Shown: positions 1 through 4,752 of the stretch, piece after piece
Layout: every line of letters starts with the position of its first letter
Numbering within the stretch: position 1 is the stretch's first letter
Source: an uncultured bacterium
Lineage (GTDB): Bacteria > Actinomycetota > Coriobacteriia > Coriobacteriales > Coriobacteriaceae
Direction of reading: 5' to 3'
NCBI GenBank assembly: GCA_905215115.1
Contig: CAJMOP010000133.1
Span: 1-5,108, forward strand
Length of the DNA stretch: 5,108 nucleotides
The notes under the pieces: model-generated
Databases searched by the model: none
What the model saw: the letters and a program-made list of their open reading frames with translations, nothing else
What the model was told of the DNA's origin: nothing
Program-made: the position numbers and the translations under genes

Positions 1-1029
1 CCCGACCAGCCCCCCGCCTCCCGCAAGCGCTTCGGCAAGCCCAAGTCCAAGCCCAAGCCCAAACCCAAGCGCAAGCCCAAGCGCGACTTGCGCGGCGTGG
101 TGCGCATCGAGGAGCTGGAGCAGGCGCTGGCCGACCAGGACCTCGACGACATCGACCCCGACGCGGTCGTGTCCATGTACATGCCCAAGCGCCGCATGGA
201 GCGCATCGGCACGGCGCTGCTGCGCATGGACAAGCTACAAAAAGCCCTCGTGGTGCTGGCGCTTGCCTTTGGCGTGCTGTTTGCCCTGTCGTTTATGCAG
301 GAAAACATGGGTAACTTCACCATCAACCTCAACCGCCTGGAGCTGTTCCGCCGCGGCGTGGCCATTGCCGACAATGGCGACTTTAACAACGCCACCGCGC
401 GCCTGGCGGCCGACGCCGTGGACAACGGCACCAATATCGCTGCCGACGACCTGCCCGACAACCTGGATAACATCGACGGCAGCCACAACGGCAAGAACTA
501 TGTGGCGTACACCTTCTATATCCGCAACGCCGGCAAGACCGATCTGGGCTACAGCGCCAAGCTCAAGGTGGTCAGCGCCAGCAAGGGCGTGGAGAAGGCG
601 GCGCGCGTGCGGGTGTACCGCAACGGCGAGCCCACCACCTATGCGGCGGCAACGGCCGACGGCAGCCCCGAGCCCAACACCGAGCCGTTTGCGTCCAAGG
701 ACGTGGTGACGACCATTAGCCACAAGAACTTTCGCGTGGGCGATGTGGACAAGTACACCGTGGTCATTTGGCTGGACGGCGACGACCCGGAGTGCGTGGA
801 CAAGATCATCGGCGGTGCGGTGGAGTTTGGCTTTGACTTTGATTCGTCCGAGACCGACGACTCGAGCCTGTTCATTAAGTTCGTGCAGGATATTGCCGAT
901 ACCCTGACCGGCAACGACCCCATTAGCGCGAGCGGCAACGAGGCGCCCGATTACTACAAGGAGCACAACGTGACGTGGGGTAACCGCCGCAACCAAAAAA
1001 ACTCGCCCGTGAAGGACGGAGACAAATAG
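1..1029 (+). CDS. Membrane-anchored TasA/camelysin-like surface protein (5' end outside window)
   Basis: The frame is open to the left edge, so 342 C-terminal residues are visible and the true start lies upstream; the TTG at 88 has no ribosome binding site and is not a credible start. Visible residues 8-28 are very basic and Lys/Pro-rich. Residues 29-80 are charged and probably cytoplasmic. Residues 82-98 (ALVVLALAFGVLFALSF) form one membrane segment, and about 240 residues follow outside the cell. The outer domain carries NYVAYTF (166-172), RVRVY, and an IWLDGDDPEC motif (W257, C265). The first and last of these recur in the exported protein at 1991-2830, which suggests a common fold. There is no SipW-type FAWF cleavage motif after the membrane segment and no LPXTG, so the protein probably stays membrane-bound. 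I infer a surface or fibre-anchoring role from TasA-like families; the exact family is not certain. It ends at the terminator at 1037-1076. Confidence 0.8.
   Translation, partial: PDQPPASRKRFGKPKSKPKPKPKRKPKRDLRGVVRIEELEQALADQDLDDIDPDAVVSMYMPKRRMERIGTALLRMDKLQKALVVLALAFGVLFALSFMQENMGNFTINLNRLELFRRGVAIADNGDFNNATARLAADAVDNGTNIAADDLPDNLDNIDGSHNGKNYVAYTFYIRNAGKTDLGYSAKLKVVSASKGVEKAARVRVYRNGEPTTYAAATADGSPEPNTEPFASKDVVTTISHKNFRVGDVDKYTVVIWLDGDDPECVDKIIGGAVEFGFDFDSSETDDSSLFIKFVQDIADTLTGNDPISASGNEAPDYYKEHNVTWGNRRNQKNSPVKDGDK
37..84 (+). repeat. Imperfect tandem hexanucleotide repeat coding Lys-Pro
   Basis: Eight consecutive 6-base units close to AAGCCC (variants AAGTCC, AAACCC, AAGCGC) encode KPKSKPKPKPKRKPKR. 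The unit length is a multiple of three, so gain or loss of units would change linker length without breaking the frame. The encoded stretch lies on the predicted cytoplasmic side of the membrane protein. Confidence 0.75.
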
Positions 1030-1036
1030 AGCGAAC

Positions 1037-1076
1037 AAGCGCCGGGCCGGGATTGATATTCCGGCCCGGCGCTTTT
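1037..1076 (+). terminator. Strong bidirectional intrinsic terminator
   Basis: A perfect 14-base-pair stem (1037-1050 with 1061-1074) surrounds a 10-base AT-rich spacer, and TTTT runs from 1073 to 1076 on the plus strand. It starts 8 bases after the stop of the membrane protein gene. On the minus strand it begins 4 bases after the stop of the 1078-1590 gene and is followed by TTGTTC, so it can serve both convergent genes. The core is almost all G/C (GCGCCGGGCCGG). Confidence 0.92.
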
Positions 1077-1077
1077 G

Positions 1078-1590
1078 CTATGCGCAGGCGTTGTCTTTGG
1101 AGGTAGCGTCGTTGCCAGTGGCGGTATTCAGCAAGAACAGCCGTAGCGCGAGCTTGATCGCGTAGCCCGGTTTGACCTGCGCCGCGTTTCCCATGTGTTC
1201 GCCTAGGTCGCCGCCGTAGGCGTAAACGTCGCGAATGAGGTCCGCGCCCGAGAGGGTGAACATGTAGCCCGTGTCCGAAAGCGCGTTGGGTGCTGCGGGC
1301 AGACCCGCGGCCGCACAAAAGCTCGCGAGGTCGGGGCCCATGACGGCCTCGTAGTCAATCGCGTGGCCGTCGTCCTGGGCGGCCCGCTCCTGCTCGCGGG
1401 TGTACGACAACGCCGCCGCCAGCACGAAGCTGGGTGTGGGCGCATTGACGTCGTCGGTAGTGGCGACGAGCTTGCCGGCCGCCTGCGTGACCAACCAAGC
1501 GACTTCACGCTGGCAGCGAACGGCTTTGCGTGTCACCGGCTTGATCGATCCGGCAGAAACGCTTCCCTTGGGTTGAGTGGCGGCAGCCAT
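1078..1590 (-). CDS. Hypothetical protein, 170 residues
   Basis: I do not recognise this protein. The start is taken at the ATG at 1590 because GGAGGG sits 4 bases upstream; a longer reading from 1626 adds 12 residues but bypasses this site. The product (begins MAAATQPKGSVSAG) has a basic N-terminal part (KPVTRKAVRCQR), then mostly helical, alanine-rich sequence. A glycine-rich stretch AYGGDLGEHMGNAAQVKPGY lies near the C-terminus, followed by a hydrophobic helix (AIKLALRLFLLN) and a short polar tail. There is no signal peptide and no clear membrane span, so it is probably cytoplasmic. It contains no metal or catalytic motif that I can name. It is monocistronic, convergent with the membrane-protein gene at the shared terminator and divergent from the gene at 1991. 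It is probably real, given the ribosome binding site, the terminator and the plausible amino-acid composition. Confidence 0.72.
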   Translation of the reverse strand: MAAATQPKGSVSAGSIKPVTRKAVRCQREVAWLVTQAAGKLVATTDDVNAPTPSFVLAAALSYTREQERAAQDDGHAIDYEAVMGPDLASFCAAAGLPAAPNALSDTGYMFTLSGADLIRDVYAYGGDLGEHMGNAAQVKPGYAIKLALRLFLLNTATGNDATSKDNACA

Positions 1591-1694
1591 GGGGCCCTCC
1601 CAACAAATAGCCCGCCAAGCAGGCAAAAATTACACGTTCTGCATCAGTATGGCGAGTGGGGAAGGGCCAGGGACTAAGCTCGGCGAGGGGTGTG

Positions 1695-1723
1695 AATATG
1701 CTGGTATGGCGCTGCGGTCGCAA
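1695..1723 (-). promoter_or_regulatory. Candidate sigma-70-type promoter for the 1078-1590 gene
   Basis: On the minus strand TTGCGA (1723-1718) and CATATT (1700-1695) are separated by exactly 17 bases. Each box matches 4 of 6 consensus positions. Transcription would begin near 1688, giving a leader of roughly 100 bases. The call is by eye only and could be chance. Confidence 0.35.
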
Positions 1724-1871
1724 ACCTTAAGAGGGACTTATAACTTTGCGGGAGCGAGTAGCCAGATAAGGTAAACAGCGTTTGCACAGTTCCATACCCA
1801 AGCCCAAGGTAGACCCATGAATCTGCCGGAATGTAGGCTCCCGAAAACTCATAAGTAAATCGTAAGAATTA

Positions 1872-1880
1872 TGGTATCCT
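1872..1880 (+). promoter_or_regulatory. Candidate extended -10 promoter for the exported protein
   Basis: TGGTATCCT is an extended -10 element (TGn followed by TATCCT, 4 of 6 to TATAAT). No good -35 box is seen 17 bases upstream, although the flank (1850-1871) is the most AT-rich part of the region. Transcription would start near 1887, about 104 bases before the ATG at 1991. Confidence 0.33.
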
Positions 1881-1978
1881 CAATTCCAAATTTTAAGGAT
1901 GGGCAAGCAACATCCAACACGAAAGCACGGGCTCCCCTTCCGGGCTTCTCGGGGGTCATCTGGGATGAATGGGGAAAG

Positions 1979-1985
1979 AAAGGGG
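1979..1985 (+). promoter_or_regulatory. Ribosome binding site that fixes the start at 1991
   Basis: AAAGGGG lies 5 bases before the ATG at 1991. It favours this ATG over the in-frame ATG at 1871, which would put 40 non-hydrophobic residues in front of a canonical signal peptide. Confidence 0.75.
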
Positions 1986-1990
1986 TCCGT

Positions 1991-2830
1991 ATGGATACCA
2001 AGGCATTAAAGAAACAGATGGGCGCCGCCATCGCCATGGTGCTGGTAGCAGCCGTAGCCCTCGGCTCCGCCACCTTCGCATGGTTTGTGAGCAACAATGC
2101 TGTAACTGCAACTGGCGTTGACGTGACGACGACCTCGTCTGTCCCGAATCTTTACATCACGAGTGTTGGGCACACTTCAGATGCAATGACTCCTGCTCCG
2201 AAAAATCCGACTAAGATCTATCCCATTTCTACTCCTGATGCGGAGAACTTCTTTGAGACTCTGCACTGGACGACGGGTAACGGTCACGCTGTTGCCGATA
2301 AGTATCAAACCGCGCTTGCCCATGAGACCGGTAAGACCAACTATGCCGATTACACTTTCAAGCTCGGCGTTAGCAACGGCAAGATGGACGTCTATTTTGA
2401 TTCTTCCACCGTTGCGACTAATCTTAAGGCATCTGCTGCGATGGGAACTGCGGGCCGCTTTGCTGTTAAAGTCGGCGATGGTCAGTGGCTGATGTTCAAG
2501 GTTCCGGGTACCGCTACTGATAAGGGTTACTATACGGACCAGAACGCGACGACGGGCGATTACTGGGTCCAGAGCGCAGCTGACGGAATCGCTACCGCAA
2601 CTTATTTGAACTTCGCTACGTATGCCGGTAGTGTTAATGATAAGGGTCAAGCAGTTGCCGGCACCACCAAGCTGGCGACCATTGAGAGCGGTACCGAAAA
2701 CGAGGTTACCGTGACTGTTCGCGTTTGGTACGAGGGTTGCGACAAAGACTGCGTGTCCGAGAACGCTGGCTCTGGTATCGCGAATGCAATCTCCGGAAAT
2801 CTTGGATTTGTTGGAGTGCAGGCGGAATAG
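1991..2830 (+). CDS. SipW-dependent TasA/camelysin-like exported protein
   Basis: The product has 279 residues. Residues 1-10 are a short basic n-region (MDTKALKKQM), 11-28 a hydrophobic core, and then comes FAWFVSNNAVTATG. This is the usual arrangement of SipW-type signal peptides; by analogy with TasA (TWA|AFND) cleavage would fall after Ala30. The mature part is about 249 residues, rich in Thr, Ala, Gly and Asn. It carries NYADYTF (117-123), GRFAVKV, and VRVWYEGCDKDC (W246, C250, C254). The two cysteines could form a disulphide; that is inference. There is no LPXTG or C-terminal membrane anchor, so the protein is released or assembled into surface fibres. In the TasA family such proteins are processed by the SipW peptidase and form matrix fibres; no peptidase gene lies in this window. 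Codons ending in T are more frequent than in the flanking genes, which could mean high expression or transfer. It stands alone, between its own candidate promoter and terminator. Confidence 0.85.
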   Translation: MDTKALKKQMGAAIAMVLVAAVALGSATFAWFVSNNAVTATGVDVTTTSSVPNLYITSVGHTSDAMTPAPKNPTKIYPISTPDAENFFETLHWTTGNGHAVADKYQTALAHETGKTNYADYTFKLGVSNGKMDVYFDSSTVATNLKASAAMGTAGRFAVKVGDGQWLMFKVPGTATDKGYYTDQNATTGDYWVQSAADGIATATYLNFATYAGSVNDKGQAVAGTTKLATIESGTENEVTVTVRVWYEGCDKDCVSENAGSGIANAISGNLGFVGVQAE

Positions 2831-2849
2831 CCGAACAAAACAAAACGAT

Positions 2850-2890
2850 ATAAAGACGGAGAGGCTCGCTTCGGGCCTCTCCGTCTTTAT
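2850..2890 (+). terminator. Intrinsic terminator after the exported protein gene
   Basis: A perfect 16-base-pair stem (2850-2865 with 2875-2890) has a 9-base loop, TCGCTTCGG. The 3' arm ends in CTTTAT, and an A-rich stretch (AACAAAACAAAA) lies just upstream, so it may also stop transcription from the right. It begins 20 bases after the stop codon and separates this gene from the HNH gene. Confidence 0.9.
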
Positions 2891-2959
2891 CTAGAGCCGG
2901 CAATGCTTTGTGTCCATACTTTCTCAAAACGCTCCGACCCGCCTTCCTTCGCGATCAGC

Positions 2960-2965
2960 GATAAT
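2960..2965 (+). promoter_or_regulatory. Candidate -10 box for the HNH gene
   Basis: GATAAT matches 5 of 6 positions of TATAAT and lies 31 bases before the ATG, after a strong terminator, where a new promoter is expected. No good -35 box is visible at 16-18 bases spacing. Confidence 0.3.
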
Positions 2966-2984
2966 GTGAGGAACTGTTCTTCCG

Positions 2985-2990
2985 GGAGGT
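2985..2990 (+). promoter_or_regulatory. Consensus ribosome binding site that fixes the HNH start
   Basis: GGAGGT lies 5 bases before the ATG at 2996. The in-frame ATG at 2903 has no such site and its extra 31 residues look like leader sequence, so 2996 is chosen. Confidence 0.85.
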
Positions 2991-2995
2991 TCCTT

Positions 2996-4078
2996 ATGGA
3001 CGGCATCGCTTCTAGTGTTCCGCTGATTGCTCGGCCGAGTTACGACCGCGCTTGCAGCTTTGTGCCGTTCGAATATGTTCAGGCTTGGGAATGGTTCTTG
3101 CGCGAGGAGCAGCGTGGCGGCCTATGGGACAAACTCCCGCATCGCACCAATGCCGATAGCCCTCAATATCCCTTTCGCCTGACGATTGATTCCGAGCTCT
3201 TTCCGGTGTCGCGCGATTCGGGCATCTTTTGGCCTGGTCGCGGGCGCGTTAATCAGCCGCGCGAAAAGACCTTCGCCCTTTCGGTGCACAATTCCAAGCG
3301 CGGCGCCTACCCCGATGTTCCGCCGCTCTATCTTGAGGACGGCACGTGGGTGCTCAAGTACTCGTCGCAAAGTGCTTCGGTCGAAAACTGGCGCGACCAG
3401 GACTACAACCAAAAGATGATCAACTGCATGGAGTGCGGCGTTCCCGTTGGCGTTTTCTTTGCAACGAGCGCTGGCTACAAGGTGCTGGGCCTAGCGTTCG
3501 TTGAGCGCTACGAGCCGGAGAACAGCTGGTTTGTGCTGCACGGTCCCGTTCACAAGGGTGGGCCCGACGCGCGCTTCTTCCCCGACATGAGCTACATGAA
3601 GGACGCTCCGCTTGCGGCTGAGTTTTCCGGCAGTCCGGCGAGCGACGATGAAAAGGTTCGTTACGCGCTACGTCGCGAGCGAATCGGTCAGCAGCGTTTT
3701 CGCACTCAGCTCTTTGAGGCCTATACCGGTCGATGCGCCGTCTCGGGTTGCAGCGTCAACGAAGCGCTCGAAGCTGCACATATCGAGAACTACTCAGGCC
3801 CCAAGTCGCAGGTTGTCAGCAACGGTATTCTGCTGCGCCGTGACCTGCACTCGCTGTTCGACGCCCATCTGATTTCGTTTGAGCTGGTGCGCGGCGACTA
3901 TCAACTTTGCGGGTCGTACCTTCTACAGCACACGGATTATGCGACGCTTGCGGGCTCGGTGTTGCGCGAGCCGGATGAACATCGTTTGCGCCCCAACGCA
4001 CGATTTCTCGAGGCCCATCGAGCCGAGTTCGATTTCTCGGAATCGCGGCGTCGGGCGGAGGGCGTTGCTCAGTATTAG
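2996..4078 (+). CDS. HNH endonuclease, predicted restriction endonuclease type (COG3440-like)
   Basis: The product has 360 residues. The C-terminal third is an HNH_2-type nuclease. It has CAVSGC (C247, C252), then EALEAAHI with His262, SNGILLRRDLHSLFD with Asn276 and His285, and a closing PNARFLEAHRAEF segment. His262, Asn276 and His285 are the expected HNH residues for metal-dependent DNA cleavage. The N-terminal two-thirds (about 1-215) does not match a domain I can name with confidence. Its pattern LYLEDGTWVLKYSSQ (112-126), DQDYNQKMINCMECGVPVGV (134-153) and FVLHGPV fits a DNA-reading module placed before the nuclease, as in SRA-HNH enzymes, but this is inference. No methyltransferase or specificity subunit is nearby, so a modification-dependent or solitary nuclease is more likely than a classical restriction-modification pair. 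The gene begins its own unit after a strong terminator; the zinc-ribbon gene follows 118 bases later. Confidence 0.88.
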   Translation: MDGIASSVPLIARPSYDRACSFVPFEYVQAWEWFLREEQRGGLWDKLPHRTNADSPQYPFRLTIDSELFPVSRDSGIFWPGRGRVNQPREKTFALSVHNSKRGAYPDVPPLYLEDGTWVLKYSSQSASVENWRDQDYNQKMINCMECGVPVGVFFATSAGYKVLGLAFVERYEPENSWFVLHGPVHKGGPDARFFPDMSYMKDAPLAAEFSGSPASDDEKVRYALRRERIGQQRFRTQLFEAYTGRCAVSGCSVNEALEAAHIENYSGPKSQVVSNGILLRRDLHSLFDAHLISFELVRGDYQLCGSYLLQHTDYATLAGSVLREPDEHRLRPNARFLEAHRAEFDFSESRRRAEGVAQY

Positions 4079-4118
4079 TCGGCTGTTGCCCGTCGCGACC
4101 CAATCATGTCGATTGATC

Positions 4119-4154
4119 GGATCGCGCGGCGGCGCAGCAAGAGCCGCCCGATCC
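4119..4154 (+). other. GC-rich bulged hairpin between the HNH and zinc-ribbon genes
   Basis: GGATCG (4119-4124) and GGCGG (4128-4132) pair with CCGCC (4144-4148) and CGATCC (4149-4154), leaving a 3-base bulge (CGC) and an 11-base loop. That is 11 base pairs, 40 bases after the HNH stop. No T-run follows, so it is not a standard intrinsic terminator; it may be an attenuator, an mRNA 3'-end stabiliser, or chance. Confidence 0.5.
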
Positions 4155-4160
4155 TGCCAT

Positions 4161-4189
4161 CCTTTCCTCAACATCTAAAACAGGAAAGG
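4161..4189 (+). promoter_or_regulatory. Hairpin that would cover the ribosome binding site of the zinc-ribbon gene
   Basis: CCTTTCCT (4161-4168) pairs perfectly with AGGAAAGG (4182-4189) around a 13-base loop. The 3' arm overlaps the purine-rich AGGAAAGGGGAG that serves the ATG at 4197. If it folds in the mRNA, it could limit ribosome access. The regulatory reading is inference. Confidence 0.5.
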
Positions 4190-4196
4190 GGAGACC

Positions 4197-4478
4197 ATGG
4201 GATGGCGAGGCGATATCGCACGCGGCGTATACGGAAACTTGCCGCGCGTTCTGATGGATCGGAGCATGTTCCCGCTCGTCGAGGCTAACTGCAGCCAAAT
4301 CTGTCTGCCCTGCCCTCGCTGCGGTGCAGACCTCCCATGCCTAGACATCAGCTTCATCGATGCCCGCGACAAGTCCGCCATTGACCTGCGGGCTCGAACG
4401 GGTTTGCGTCTTCTGGCCTATCCCCAGCACTGTCCAGCCTGCGGATGCGCCATTACCTATGACGATGCCGATGCCTAA
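4197..4478 (+). CDS. Small zinc-ribbon protein, 93 residues
   Basis: The ATG at 4197 has AAAGGGGAG 3 bases upstream, and the gene ends with TAA. The first 30 residues (starting MGWRGDIARGVYGN) carry no recognised motif. Cysteine pairs C39-x2-C42 (CPRC) and C79-x2-C82 (CPAC) lie 36 residues apart, with extra cysteines at 32, 36, 48 and 84. This is the layout of a zinc ribbon with a long insert, so one bound zinc is likely. Zinc ribbons occur in DNA-, RNA- and protein-binding modules, and no function can be assigned here. The acidic tail ends in DDADA. It lies 118 bases after the HNH gene on the same strand and could be co-transcribed with it, although the intervening hairpins make that uncertain. 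A frame at 4106-4288 overlaps it but has no ribosome binding site. Confidence 0.75.
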   Translation: MGWRGDIARGVYGNLPRVLMDRSMFPLVEANCSQICLPCPRCGADLPCLDISFIDARDKSAIDLRARTGLRLLAYPQHCPACGCAITYDDADA

Positions 4479-4481
4479 TTG

Positions 4482-4504
4482 CCTGCTGGCGAGCGAGGAT
4501 TTTT
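4482..4504 (+). terminator. Probable intrinsic terminator after the zinc-ribbon gene
   Basis: CCTGCT (4482-4487) pairs with AGC and AGG (4492-4494 and 4496-4498) across one bulged G, with a GGCG tetraloop, and is followed by ATTTTT. It begins 3 bases after the TAA. The stem is short (6 pairs) but the T-run is correctly placed. Confidence 0.55.
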
Positions 4505-4742
4505 GGGCGATTGAAAACTGAGGGTGGATTATCGGACGTTTTTGGGCTGAAAAGCTGTCGAAAATGGGAGATTATCCACGCTCGAGCAAAGCTGCCGGGT
4601 GCTTCTGCCTCTGGGCGGCAGCTTGCTGCCAGAAGTGCTCGCCGATCCCCAAGCCTGGGGTTGTAGCTTACGAGCAGGCAACTCAGCTACCTGCGCATAC
4701 TCGATTTTCGAGGAAATCTGGACTCGATTTTCGAGCTTTGTC
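4505..4742. other. Gene-free region of dense inverted repeats between convergent genes
   Basis: No frame here has both a ribosome binding site and protein-like composition. The region contains a 64-base imperfect palindrome (4520-4583). Next comes a GC-rich stem-loop, GCAAAGCTGCC (4586-4596) against GGCAGCTTGC (4617-4626), which competes with CTTCTG/CAGAAG (4602-4607 and 4630-4635). A small hairpin CCCCA-AGCC-TGGGG (4647-4660) and a pairing GTAGCT/AGCTAC (4663-4668 and 4685-4690) follow, and then the three-arm element at 4687-4752. It could hold a structured RNA, dispersed repeats, or a remnant of a mobile element. Confidence 0.5.
4520..4583. repeat. 64-base imperfect inverted repeat
   Basis: The outer arms pair as GAG/CTC (4520-4522 with 4581-4583), GTGGAT/ATCCAC (4524-4529 with 4574-4579) and ATC/GAT (4531-4533 with 4570-4572), that is 12 of 14 outer positions. 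GAC/GTC and a small GCT-GAAA-AGC hairpin lie inside. The size and layout resemble short dispersed palindromic elements, but only one copy is in the window. Confidence 0.5.
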
Positions 4743-4752
4743 CTACAGGTAG
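4687..4752. repeat. Three-arm palindromic element with two identical hairpins
   Basis: A closing stem CTACCTG/CAGGTAG (4687-4693 with 4746-4752) encloses two copies of the 14-mer ACTCGATTTTCGAG (4699-4712 and 4722-4735, 23 bases apart). Each copy contains the palindrome CTCGA-TTT-TCGAG. The right arm overlaps the last codons and lies next to the stop of the minus-strand gene, so in that mRNA the structure would span the stop codon. No T-run follows on the minus strand. Confidence 0.6.

Larger units (their letters stand above)
1591..1990. other. Divergent intergenic region, 400 bases, no gene
   Basis: This stretch lies between the starts of the minus-strand hypothetical gene and the plus-strand exported protein. 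It is less GC-rich than the flanking genes, mainly between 1720 and 1900. It contains candidate promoters for both genes but no convincing coding frame; the frames crossing it have no ribosome binding site and odd composition. The exported protein's leader would be about 100 bases if the proposed promoter is right. Confidence 0.6.

Noticed and set aside
235..1038. Long minus-strand frame (267 codons) opposite the membrane protein gene
   Set aside because: It is antisense to a convincing gene, His/Val-rich in an artefactual way, runs into the terminator stem, and has no credible ribosome binding site.
1363..1677. Plus-strand frame of 104 codons opposite the hypothetical gene
   Set aside because: It is a shadow of the minus-strand gene, Arg/Gly-rich and without a start signal.
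1876..1900. ATCCT/AGGAT inverted repeat near the exported-protein promoter as an operator
   Set aside because: Only 5 bases per arm with a 15-base gap; expected by chance in a region of this size.
1871..1990. In-frame 40-codon extension of the exported protein
   Set aside because: It would place polar residues before a canonical signal peptide, and its ATG lies in the proposed -10 region without a ribosome binding site; AAAGGGG precedes the ATG at 1991.
2903..2995. In-frame 31-codon extension of the HNH protein
   Set aside because: A consensus GGAGGT lies 5 bases before the internal ATG at 2996; none precedes the ATG at 2903.
4106..4288. Plus-strand frame of 60 codons overlapping the zinc-ribbon gene
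   Set aside because: It is Arg-rich, has no ribosome binding site, and overlaps a better supported gene in another frame.
4699..4735. Two 14-base direct repeats as a CRISPR array
   Set aside because: There are only two copies, each repeat is too short, and the 9-base gap is far below spacer length.
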